Position numbers and translations under genes: made by a program. From NCBI GenBank assembly GCA_023515795.1, contig JALGPX010000095.1:1-27261 (forward strand): a DNA stretch of 27,261 nucleotides, given 5' to 3'. Every line of letters begins with the position of its first letter. Within the stretch, counting starts at the first letter, position 1. The notes under the pieces were generated by a model. That model was not told where the DNA came from. It was given only the letters and a program-made list of their open reading frames with translations, and ran no database searches. The stretch is from Amoeboaphelidium occidentale (Eukaryota; Aphelidiomycota; Aphelidea). This document shows, in pieces, positions 16,283-25,476 of this stretch.

Positions 16283-17950
16283 TCAGTTTTTAAAGGAGTC
16301 TGTGAGGAACCATTCCATTGCAAAGGCAGGTGATATCAACTTGCAGAAGTGACATCCCTTAGCTATAATCAGCCTCGTACTTGTCATCAAAGTAGGAGAT
16401 CTGAGCTCACAACCAGAATCTGTTTTGATCACTCGCAAAGGCTCAAAGAATATCCAGCGAAACCCATTGATCATTGGGCCAATGTCTTTTCCTGTGTAAA
16501 GAATGGTACCCTTCTTGATGTATCTGTCAAGAGCACGTTTTGGAGATACCATAAATTCAGAATAATTAGATATTTGTATGTCATCAGAGTGCTGTTGCAA
16601 TAATCTTAAAGAATAACGAATTGCCATATTGTTGATTTTTCCGCACCAAGAATCTCCAACACCACCATCAGGAGAAGCATCTGTATTGTAATATGTGATG
16701 CCTTTCAAACCAGCCGCAATGTATGTCTTTTCTCTTGAAGATATTTTTGCTTTTATCTGCGTAGCTGAGATTTGTGGCGTGACGGTTTCAGTCGAGTCTT
16801 TATCAACTTTTCGTGTGTATTCTGATGGATTATAAATATTCTCTGAGAAACTCCTGAGCGTCAATCTTCTTTCTGTAGAGTCAAAAGAAACAGATGGGAA
16901 ATGCCCATTCTCAATATACGATAAATGCATCTCATTGCGTGACTCGATATCAACTGTGACATTTGTTCCATTTAAAACAGTATTCTGATACAAAGCAGGC
17001 CCAGAGTTAATATAAATAGCCGGGCCGTCTTTCCACATAGAGAACTCTTGGCCTGTTCTTTTCACAATGTCCTCAACGATGGAGTCAGAATCGTTCTTGA
17101 AAGTACCAGAAATAAACAACTGTGCATACTCCATCCATTTGGAAGCAAGAAAGCATTTCGTCTGATCAACAGTTGTCGGATAAGAATCAGAAAAGTCTGC
17201 ACACGGCGGTCTCAAGCCTGGATGAGATTCAACAAACAGAACTTGAAGGATCTTATCAACGTAAACTTTCGTGGCTTTCTTGAATCTATCAAAATCTTCT
17301 AAACTGTCTTCGCCTTCATCTAATAGCGAATGCTTTCTCAAAAACATATTTACCAAACTAGAAATCATCTGATGGCCCTTCTGCTCTTCATGCTCAGGGT
17401 TAAAATCATGCACCGTAATAATCTGAGGATGCGGAGAAGCTGCAAAACTTCTATGCGACATTCCGTTCAACAGAACAAAGTCGTGCTTGTTGTTTAAATG
17501 CCTAACGGAGAACTCATCCAAAGCGAAACCAAACACACGATACAAACCATCCAAATCTCCTCCAATATTCAAAACAGGAACGTCTGAGCCAAATTCTTCA
17601 GGTAAAACCAACGAATATCCAAGAACTATTACAGCAGCAATTCGAGATTTCGCTGACTTCAAATGCTGCCTTATTTTCAATGCAGCCTTCTTGCCATGCG
17701 CCACCAGCACTAGCCTTTTGCCAACCATTTGATCGCTTAGCCCTTCATTCATAACCAACTGGCGCATCTCAGAAGGCTCCTGTACGCGTGAAACAAGCGC
17801 TGCATTAACGTCAACGTAAGCGTATTGCGAGCGATCGTATTCCGGATAAGACGAGCACACGATGAAATGCAAAGGCACGGATGATATAGTCTTGCAGAAA
17901 ATGTATGAAAACAGTAAAGCAGACAACAGAGCGGAATTTATAAGTTTCAT
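16283..17950 (-). CDS. Secreted alpha/beta-hydrolase-like protein, catalytic serine not evident
   Basis: This 555-residue protein has a clear signal peptide (MKLINSALLSALLFSYIFC). The first 200 residues look like an alpha/beta hydrolase: strand and turn LVLVAHGKKAALKI at the nucleophile-elbow position, strand AAVIVLGYSL, then PVLNIGGDLDGLYR (acid position) and NGMSHRSFA (histidine loop). The elbow reads AHGKK rather than GxSxG, so the usual serine is missing. The rest holds PPCADFSDSYP, several N-glycosylation sites (NGTNVT, NDS), DSWCGKINNMAIRYSLRL and DIGPMINGFRWIFFEPL. I associate this pattern with secreted hydrolase-like families of zoosporic fungi and other protists, from memory only. 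There is no C-terminal membrane helix. A secreted or lysosomal role is inferred; the substrate is unknown. Confidence 0.6.
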   Translation of the reverse strand: MKLINSALLSALLFSYIFCKTISSVPLHFIVCSSYPEYDRSQYAYVDVNAALVSRVQEPSEMRQLVMNEGLSDQMVGKRLVLVAHGKKAALKIRQHLKSAKSRIAAVIVLGYSLVLPEEFGSDVPVLNIGGDLDGLYRVFGFALDEFSVRHLNNKHDFVLLNGMSHRSFAASPHPQIITVHDFNPEHEEQKGHQMISSLVNMFLRKHSLLDEGEDSLEDFDRFKKATKVYVDKILQVLFVESHPGLRPPCADFSDSYPTTVDQTKCFLASKWMEYAQLFISGTFKNDSDSIVEDIVKRTGQEFSMWKDGPAIYINSGPALYQNTVLNGTNVTVDIESRNEMHLSYIENGHFPSVSFDSTERRLTLRSFSENIYNPSEYTRKVDKDSTETVTPQISATQIKAKISSREKTYIAAGLKGITYYNTDASPDGGVGDSWCGKINNMAIRYSLRLLQQHSDDIQISNYSEFMVSPKRALDRYIKKGTILYTGKDIGPMINGFRWIFFEPLRVIKTDSGCELRSPTLMTSTRLIIAKGCHFCKLISPAFAMEWFLTDSFKN

Positions 17951-18354
17951 TTGACAAGTAAAACAAAATTACAAGAGAATTACATCATCGTAATTTTAAC
18001 GATTGCGGGGCAAAAGATCGCACTGTTAAGACTCCACTTCTGTTGATCTTTAGATACTTTGAGGGCCTATAGCTCGTTTGTATGATGCCGAGTGTGACAT
18101 GCTCCACACTAGTCTTAAGTAAGCTTACATTGCGAGCGACAAAACGCACCGAAAGCATTCTTAACCGATAAGATCACCGAATGCGTCTATTGCCTTGCTA
18201 CTAAACCAAGTGCCTGAGAATGTACCACTGTAACATCCACCCACTTAAAAAATCGCGCGTCTTAAGAGTTTCAAACTTCCGTCTTAACCGTTCAAAGTCT
18301 CGAGGCAACCGAAGTAGCTGCCGATCAAAAAAATTTTTCTTTCAAAATTCGAAG
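17951..18354. promoter_or_regulatory. Divergent promoter region, hydrolase-like / RPS4
   Basis: This 404-bp region has no gene that I can support. TCTTAA occurs four times at 18113-18118, 18159-18164, 18260-18265 and 18282-18287; the second and fourth continue as TCTTAACC or TCTTAACCG. An A-run and T-run with a pyrimidine tract directly precedes the RPS4 ATG, typical of a ribosomal protein start site. A tRNA-like start near 18064 (GGGCCTATAGCTC) lacks a matching B box and acceptor partner. Confidence 0.4.
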
Positions 18355-19270
18355 ATGGTACGTTAATTGAACTGAAAACGCGGGCACAATTGGAGGAATG
18401 TCGTTAATTGGGAAAGGCCCCTGTCAGGCACGCCTCCAAATATGCCTTTGATCATAAGCTGAACAGTCACTAACTATTTCTTAGGCTCGTGGTCCAAAGA
18501 AGCACTTGAAGCGTTTGAATACTCCAAATCATTGGATGTTGGACAAAATGACCGGAACATGGGCGCCACGTCCATCTCCTGGTCCACACAAATTACGTGA
18601 ATGTTTGCCTATCATCATCTTTTTGCGTAATCGCTTGAAGTACGCTTTGACAAGAAAGGAAGTCATGTCTATTATGATGCAGCGTTTGGTCAAGGTTGAT
18701 GGCAAAGTGCGCACTGATATTACTTACCCTTCTGGTTTTATGGATGTCATCTCCATCGACAAGACTGGCGAGCACTTCCGTTTAATCTACGATGTCAAGG
18801 GTCGTTTCACTGTACACCGTATCACCGCTGAGGAAGCTCAGTACAAGTTGTGCAAGGTCAAGAAGGTTTTGATCGGAAACAAGGGTGTTCCATACGCCGT
18901 CACTCACGATGGTCGTACTTTGCGTTATCCTGATCCTTTGATCAAGGCTAACGACACTGTAAAGTTGGACTTGACCACTGGAAAGATCTCTGAGTTTGTT
19001 AAGTTCGACACTGGTAATGTTTGCTACATCACTGGTGGTCGCAACATGGGTCGTATCGGTGTTATTACTCACCGTGAACGTCACCACGGAGGTTTCGACA
19101 TTATCCACGTTAAAGATGCTTTGGGTCACGACTTTGCAACCAGATTAACCAACGTCTTTGTTATTGGAGAAGGAAACAAGCCATGGATCTCTCTTCCAAA
19201 GCAAAAGGGTTTGAAATTGAGTATTGCAGAAGAAAGAGATAGAAGAATTGCTGCTGCAACCAAAAATTGA
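18355..19270 (+). CDS. RPS4: 40S ribosomal protein eS4 (two exons)
   Basis: This is a component of the small ribosomal subunit. CDS is join(18355..18357, 18485..19270), 262 aa against 263 in human. The first exon is the ATG codon alone. The second begins GCTCGTGGTCC, giving [22 protein letters not shown], the conserved start, so the join is well supported. The N-terminal RPS4NT region is followed by the S4 RNA-binding, RPS4 central and KOW regions, e.g. [48 protein letters not shown] and [11 protein letters not shown]. The 127-nt intron (GTACGT...CTTAG, branch site CACTAAC) is about three times longer than any other intron here. Codon choice is visibly biased towards C-ending codons in places, as expected of a highly expressed gene. 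Confidence 0.97.
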
Positions 19271-19282
19271 AAACAGTAACTA

Positions 19283-19288
19283 ATAAAT
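19283..19288 (+). terminator. Polyadenylation signal of RPS4
   Basis: An AATAAA hexamer lies 12 bp after the RPS4 stop, in the 53-bp interval before the opposing kinase gene's stop codon. Confidence 0.5.
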
Positions 19289-19323
19289 AGCAGAAAAGTC
19301 GACATTTAATTATTTTATCTTGA

Positions 19324-21943
19324 TTACAGACTCTCGTGCAAGACATTGCTGCACATTTGAGCAACTTGCGCCATGGGTTGTCTCTTGTAGGGCGAAGGAT
19401 TCCAGCATCGTTCCATGGTAGACATGATGGCATCAAGATAGGGATCTGCTTCTCTTCTGTCTGCCAATGCTCGGGGGAGTTGAGGTCTTTCGCCTCTGAT
19501 TACTCTGTTCTTGATATCCTCTAAGTCATTAACATCCCACCAAGGTATTCTTCTGTAAATAAGTTCAAAAACAATCATAGCGAATGCGTAAATATCAGGA
19601 CCACAAGCTTCCTCCTTCTGTACTTGATCTCCTTTGTTGATTTGAGCTTTTTTAAGTACTTCAGGTGCAGCATAAACTAGAGACGCTCCTTTCACTCGAG
19701 ATCTTTCATATGCTTTGACTCTTAACAGGTTGGTATTGTATATTTCTGTTACACCAAAGTCACATAAAACAGCAATTAATTGACCACTTGCATCATCTCT
19801 GTCCATCAAGATATTTCCAGGCTAAAATAATTAGAATTTTTAAATTATGTCGTACCTTGACATCGTTGTGAGTTAGACCGATTTCGTGCATATAAGCTAG
19901 AGCAGAAGAAATATCACCCATCATTCTGATAACAAACTTTGGTGTCCATTGATTCTCCGAAACCAGTGCTTCAGCATGTTTCCTATTATGAATAAGATGC
20001 TCCAAAGAACCAAGTTTGTAGTATTTCATTATAATTATTGGAGGCTCTGGACAATAGCCCCGGAGCTGTATGATGTTTTTGCTCTCATGCAGCAACCACA
20101 TTACTGCGACCTCTTGTTGGAATAAGTTTCTCATGTCATCCTCAGAAGCTTCATCAAATTTCTTCATAATTTTTACTACAATTCCAGAATCTCCTCCACT
20201 CCTTTGTAGTGCTTGTTGGTTTGTTAGCTGGCCCTTGTATATGACGCCGGCTCCTCCTTCTCCAATCTCCTCATCAAAAACGAAATCCAAATCTTTCATC
20301 AACATCAAGAATCCAGGAAGAGCCAAAGCTAAAAAAGATCAGTCATGAATTCTTCAGAAACTGTACATTTTCCTTGTGTCAACAATGTTCCCATGTTTGT
20401 TGTGAAGATATTTTTAGTTTCCTCTGGTTGAGCCGTTCGTATTGTTGAAGGTTCTTGGCCAGCAATGATATGGGACACAAAATAATTCTCAGCCGAGGCC
20501 CTGGCTTTACGGTTCCTTCTTCTGGATATTGTATAGTAACATGCAGTCCCAATTGCAACGATTGCTAAAACCAGTACTCCAAGAAGCGCTCCAATTACAG
20601 ACGCAGGTTGTTCGTTGATGAACTCCTGTAATGTTCGCCTAGGAGTATCTACTGCCGCCTCGACTACTGTCGGCTTAGGTCTCAAGCTTGTTGATGTAAC
20701 TCTCCTCGTTCTTGTAGTAATATTTACATAATCCAGGTAAGAAGATAAATCTAGAGCTCCCTTCAAAAGTTTCTTGTTTGGTATCAAATCGCTACCATTG
20801 AATAATCTTCCACCAAAAATTATGGCTGATGACTCTTGCTGTATTCCAAAAGAATTCGAAAAGCCCTGCAAACCAGCATTGCTAAGAGAGAATACTCTGC
20901 TTCTCTCTGTATCAATCAAGTAATCGTTGTCATACGTTGTTGTAAAGTATTGCTCAAGGCCACCTCCAAAAAGCAAAACGTGACCCCTGTAACTCATCAA
21001 AGTTGGGCCTTCTAGCTTCGGGACGTTTTCAAAGTACAGTGCCTCCATGCTCTCAGAATCGTCAATTTCGCTGATTCCTCTTGCTCGTATCACATCTGAT
21101 ACATCGTAACCAACATGCCCAACGTCACTTGAAGTGAACAAGCCATAAATGAATAGAAGATTTTGTTCAGTTATAACCATTTTCAGCAAGTCAGCTGCTC
21201 TGTAAGACGGTTCTGTATTCAAAAGAGCCCAGTCAACTGTATAATCGACCTCGTAATGGCCCGCGTCAACTCTGAAAGTCAGAAATTATAAAGTCAATTA
21301 GAAACTTACACATATAAACTAGTTTCTTGTTGGTATCTAACGAAGATCTTATTTCCTTTCACGACCGCAGCATCCACATCGCCACTATGTACTCCCCCAT
21401 GATTCTCCGAGACTACGAGCCAAGAGAGGTCAAACATATTGAACGAAAAAATTCTCTTGTTCAATGTTCCAGAAGAACAAGTGTAACCACCAAGTAGAAA
21501 CAAGTAAGAATTCATCAGAGTAACGTGCGACATCTTGAAATCTCTTATCGTCTCAGGTACTCTAGCTATATCCATTACAGCTGATATATTATTCCATGCC
21601 CACAAAGAAGTCTCACTTCCGCTCGTCAATGACGGCACCTCCATTATAAAGGCGTCCAGCATACAACTTGGGTCGGTCGCATTATGATCATATCGACTTC
21701 CTATCGAGAAGATCATGCTAGCATCTAACCTCATTCCAGGGTATAAGGTTCTTCTAAGTGATCCAGCTGGTATCTCAACAATCCTCGCTTGTTGTAAGAA
21801 CTGCGTTGTAGAATCATCAAACTCTTTGGCGACCATCCATTGCACATCTTAAGCGTCAAGCAGTACAAATCTGATAAGTTACTTGTACAAGTCGTCATAC
21901 ATATGAGGAGCGCTAGTATCGGTATCAAACCTGTTTTCGGCAT
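19324..21943 (-). CDS. Receptor-like kinase: signal peptide, Kelch-type ectodomain, TM, TKL kinase (five exons)
   Basis: CDS is complement(19324..19821, 19856..20328, 20367..21271, 21310..21847, 21883..21943), 824 aa. The four introns are 34, 38, 38 and 35 nt, all GT-AG and frame-restoring. The protein starts with a signal peptide (PKTGLIPILALLICMTTC). The ectodomain (about 20-420) has Kelch-like blades, e.g. YLFLLGGYTCSS, VLLFGGGLEQY, SAIIFGGRLFNGS and LLFIYGLFTSS. One membrane helix follows (about 425-447, VIGALLGVLVLAIVAIGTAC) with a basic stop-transfer segment (RRRNRK). The kinase has GEGGAG (524-529), the lysine of VVKIM (K554), the HNDVKPGN catalytic loop (655-662), DFG (680-682) and APE (711-713). 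All catalytic residues are present, so it should be active. The RGYC and DVKPGNIL style suggests the TKL group. The ligand is unknown. Confidence 0.85.
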
Positions 21944-22021
21944 ACAAAAACAGTGAGCTATTTTTAGAAATCCTGTTCAAGACTCGAAGTTTGATGATAC
22001 GACTGGCTGGTTCCAAATGCT

Positions 22022-23037
22022 TTATTCGTCATTAGAGTGGTCATTGCCCTTTAAATGCCTATTCAAGGCGTCCATTCTCGAGAACCTCTTACGACAACCT
22101 TTGTGAGTACATACAAATGGTTTATCGCCAGTATGAATGCGGTAATGCCTCTTCAAATCATGACTTCTACCAAAGCGAGCACCGCAACCTTCAACATCGC
22201 ACGCATATGGTTTTTCACCCTACAGAAATCATTAATGAGAATCTTCATGATATAAATTACTGTGTGAGTTCTTTGGTGACTTTTAAGGTTGTAGAATCTT
22301 GCAAAGGACTTGTTGCATCCAGGATAATGACACGTGAATAGATTCTCGTTGTCAGAAGTGAGCAACGAAGGAGACGTGTCACAAAGTGTTTTCCTTCTGC
22401 GCCTTGAATAATTTGAAGTGGTTGGAGAAACAACAGCTGACTTGCCATCACTTGAAGACACGGCAGGGGAATTCTCCGATATCGTTTCCAGCCCAAACAC
22501 CAACTCGTTAGTATTGCTATTCTCGTTCTTGAAACCCTTTTGTGGCACGTAAGCTACCGTGGCAGCTCTTTTACGACCTCTTAATCCTTTCGACCTTAAG
22601 CTTAACCCAGACTTGCTTTCGAGCAATAGAGGTGTCTCTACATACGAAGATGGAACAGAGATGCAGCCCAAGTCCAACGACTCTTGAAAACAACTTAAAG
22701 CACCGCTTGCAGAGTTGATATCAAAGAACAAATCGCATTCCGGAGAAGGCACGCCAACAATTGATAAATGTTCCATTGTGTTTTCGATAAAGCAGTCTTG
22801 CCCGGAATCTAGAACATCAAAACACTCAGCTGGACTCGAGATGAGAGTGAGGAGTGTGGTATCAGATTCCAAGCTTTCGTTGCTTGATTTCGCTGGAGAA
22901 GGTTGATCCAAGCAAGACTCTGCCAACAGCATTTCCGATACAAAGGAGCTCTGGTCAACAGAGATACAGTTCGTAGAAGGAAGCACAGAGGACGAAATGT
23001 AGTTAAACACGTCCAAATTCTGTTCACCGACGACCAT
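22022..23037 (-). CDS. C2H2 zinc-finger transcription factor, three fingers (two exons)
   Basis: CDS is complement(22022..22219, 22261..23037), 324 aa. A 41-nt intron (22220-22260) falls between finger 1 and the linker; splicing joins SHQRTHT to GEKPYAC, the classic finger linker. Finger 1 uses C236, C241, H254 and H258; finger 2 C266, C271, H284 and H288; finger 3 C296, C301, H314 and H320. The contact-helix region [14 protein letters not shown] resembles fungal Crz1/Azf1-type regulators, but I would not name an orthologue. The N-terminal 230 residues are Ser/acid-rich and probably disordered activation sequence, with basic patches GRKRAA and RRRRKT as likely nuclear signals. An upstream ORF overlaps the start codon. 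Confidence 0.88.
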
Positions 23038-23089
23038 TGCAGCGTGTCAGTGATCGACGACTGAACAAAAGCGTTTCACCGACGATCAT
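23024..23089 (-). promoter_or_regulatory. Overlapping upstream ORF of the C2H2 gene
   Basis: An ATG at 23087-23089 opens a 21-codon ORF that runs over the main ATG (23035-23037) in another frame and stops at 23024-23026. Its start context is a near copy of the main start: ATG-ATCGTCGGTGAA versus ATG-GTCGTCGGTGAA. If it lies in the mRNA leader, it would reduce initiation at the main ATG. Confidence 0.4.
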
Positions 23090-23234
23090 GCACGCTTACG
23101 GGAGCCATTCTGAGCTTACTTTGATGGATAAATGGACTTATAATTATTCGGTCGAAGGCTGACCGCAATTCAACAGCTAGATTCTATTTATATCCGTGTC
23201 AAGATTGTTTGAACTTTCAAATCTTTGACATAAT
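23038..23234. promoter_or_regulatory. Divergent promoter region, C2H2 factor / Ser-rich protein
   Basis: This 197-bp region lies between divergent starts. It holds the second copy of a 15-bp sequence (TTCACCGACGA-N-CAT at 23075-23089, matching 23023-23037) and AT-rich stretches (TTATAATTATT, TTTATAT) that might serve the forward gene. Confidence 0.4.
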
Positions 23235-25448
23235 ATGGAAGAGTTCAAGGTCATAGATAGAGATAGCCCTTTGAACCGTTTCATCAAGCAGACACGACCT
23301 GGTTCAGAGAGCATAGACAACAGAGGTGTAACCGTAACGAACGTTCGAACAGACAAACCGATAGCCCAGAAAGCAGAAAATAGGCAATCTATGCATGGCA
23401 AAGTGGAACAAATTGATATCTTGAGCAACCAGCCAAGAAGCGTCCAAGATTCTACATCGTCGTTTAATCAGAATGGTTACACTCCGTCTATAAGCACGCA
23501 GAAGTTCGAGTCAGGTGAAGATTCCGATCCACTTGAGCAAAGAGCAACAGTTAATGAAGCGCAGTTGAATTTCAATCTTGCAGAAAGAGAAAAGAAGATT
23601 AAAATGTTATTGCAAGCTAACAGGGATCTGATCACGAAATGGCACGCATTGTCTGAGGAAGAAAATGCGTTGAAACAGGCATTGGTTAGCAAAAGGTTTA
23701 TGATAAACATTTGGGATCTCATAAAAAAGGAATCAAATGGAACTTTGAAAGCATCAGGCGGCTCGCAAAAAGTTGAAAAGTCTGATATGGACAACGTCGT
23801 TGAAAAGCGAAAACCTAAGATTTTGACAAGTTTGGTCAGGTCTAATTCCTCCAGGACAAGTGTTAAGTCAGATGTTGGTCTTTCAAGAGAAACACAACTT
23901 AAGGATATAACGCTAAAGATCGCTGCATCAATCGAATCCTTAAGCGCGATATCGCCTTTGGATTCAACGCCAGGCTCTCCTGTGGAAGACGAGTCTTCGT
24001 TGAGCCGTGGTTTATATTCACAGAACCAAACGAAAGAAGAGCCAAAGCAGAATAATGATGCTATTGTGGTGGCGCCGAAACCTGTTTCGGCTTATCAAAA
24101 CCAGAAAGTGCGTGGCGCTTCACCAAGAGGTTCAGACAGAGGTCTGATAACCGAAGTCATAACAGAAGATAACGAAAGCCCTGAAAACAGCTTCAAAGCA
24201 ATACCATCACCTCTTGTCTCTGCATATAATGTCAACTCTACGAGGCGCACTTTTGATTTCTCCAGGTTTGCAGATAATGCCAGTGAGTCCTCAACTAGAA
24301 AAAGCTGGAACTCTGGCGCTGAAAAATCTCGCTCAAGTGCACAGGTACTATCGCATAAAGATTTACAAAGAGCCAGTACTGCCGAATCTTTCACGGTGTC
24401 ATTGATCGAAAAGTATGCCGATGAAGCAAGAACGCCCTCTGAAGCTAGTGATTCTTACATTCTAACAAAGGAAACAACGGGCTTAACCCAAGAATCATCT
24501 GTTGCAGTATCACGTGATGCGCGGAATGAAAAGAGAGATGAGCCATCGAACATAAAGGAAATAATCATTGACAACATAGACGGGGAACATATCAAATCTC
24601 GAATGTCCGCCTATGTAAAGCATGAAAGACAGGAAAGTGAAACTAGACCTGTTCAAAGATCCAATAGTGCGCGAGCAGCTTCTGGTCCGGTCCTAAAGGT
24701 TGAAATAGCCCCGAAACCAACTTTGGTGCGCAACAGTACAGTATCTTCAACAGGGCTCAAATCCAACGCTGCTGTATCTCCGAACAAGAGTTCTTCTCAG
24801 AATCTGCAGCATCATACTTCTGATAGACAGTCACATGTCTTGAATTCTGAAAGGTCTACGCGGACATATTCGGCCTCTTTTGCTTCTTACAGCGTGGTTT
24901 CTAAACCGCAGCTAGGCGGAGGAGACTCAACAAATAGTTTGACTCATGTTAACACAAGTAATCCAAAATTATCACGAGCTTTGCAAGATTTAGAAAGCCA
25001 AAAGATCGTTTCGAGGCTGGCTGCAAGATTTGAATCAGTCACAGAGAAACCTAAGAAGACAGCTATTAGTGACCGAGGATCTATGGCTAGTATCCATACA
25101 CAAGTTTCAAATTCATCATCTATTCAAGTTACTGGAGGAAATCCGGATCCAAACGGGTCATCAGAAGCATTGAATGGTTCCTCTTTTTATAACTATGTCA
25201 CAAATAACGATCGATTTCGGACCAGCGTCGCCAGCAAAGATTCTTCAAGCAGCAGTCAAACTAGAGAAATATTCTCAAGTGGTGCTTCAGTGCCAAGGCC
25301 TACAAGCAGCAGCCAGGGCCCAAACACTTCCAAGCCAAGATCATCTACTGTATCTATGCCGAAGCCTGTTATTTTGTCTCATAACTCATCCTATGCTGTT
25401 CCAGTGTCTAAGAACCGGAAAGGGTCAGCAGAACGGCAAACTCAATAG
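23235..25448 (+). CDS. Large serine-rich, mostly disordered protein with one coiled coil
   Basis: I do not recognise this 737-residue single-exon protein. One stretch, about residues 101-165, is a charged heptad-like helix (LAEREKKIKMLLQANRDLI, EEENALKQAL) ending in a small hydrophobic segment (RFMINIWDLIKK). The rest is rich in Ser, Thr, Asn, Gln and Arg with many RxxS and SP sites (e.g. VRSNSSRTS, QRSNSARAA, PLDSTPGSPVED), which suggests regulation by phosphorylation. Short elements recur, such as KPVSAYQNQ and PLVSAYNVN. There is no signal peptide or membrane helix. A scaffold or cytoskeletal adaptor is possible, but nothing in the sequence decides this. The open frame is long and uninterrupted and the ATG is the first available. 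It converges on the CHY-finger gene with 28 bp between stops. Confidence 0.75.
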   Translation: MEEFKVIDRDSPLNRFIKQTRPGSESIDNRGVTVTNVRTDKPIAQKAENRQSMHGKVEQIDILSNQPRSVQDSTSSFNQNGYTPSISTQKFESGEDSDPLEQRATVNEAQLNFNLAEREKKIKMLLQANRDLITKWHALSEEENALKQALVSKRFMINIWDLIKKESNGTLKASGGSQKVEKSDMDNVVEKRKPKILTSLVRSNSSRTSVKSDVGLSRETQLKDITLKIAASIESLSAISPLDSTPGSPVEDESSLSRGLYSQNQTKEEPKQNNDAIVVAPKPVSAYQNQKVRGASPRGSDRGLITEVITEDNESPENSFKAIPSPLVSAYNVNSTRRTFDFSRFADNASESSTRKSWNSGAEKSRSSAQVLSHKDLQRASTAESFTVSLIEKYADEARTPSEASDSYILTKETTGLTQESSVAVSRDARNEKRDEPSNIKEIIIDNIDGEHIKSRMSAYVKHERQESETRPVQRSNSARAASGPVLKVEIAPKPTLVRNSTVSSTGLKSNAAVSPNKSSSQNLQHHTSDRQSHVLNSERSTRTYSASFASYSVVSKPQLGGGDSTNSLTHVNTSNPKLSRALQDLESQKIVSRLAARFESVTEKPKKTAISDRGSMASIHTQVSNSSSIQVTGGNPDPNGSSEALNGSSFYNYVTNNDRFRTSVASKDSSSSSQTREIFSSGASVPRPTSSSQGPNTSKPRSSTVSMPKPVILSHNSSYAVPVSKNRKGSAERQTQ

Positions 25449-25476
25449 AAATGCTTTCAATTATCTATTCAATCAT

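Noticed and set aside
18061-18135. tRNA-like start (GGGCCTATAGCTC)
   Set aside because: There is no TTCGA-type B box at the right distance and no complementary acceptor end, so a cloverleaf cannot be drawn.
20329-20366. Kelch protein and kinase as two adjacent genes
   Set aside because: A 38-nt GTACAG...TTTTAG intron with an ACTGAT branch site restores the frame. The second ORF has no ATG before the kinase domain proper (its open start is TTG), and the upstream part ends in a TM helix with a cytoplasmic tail.
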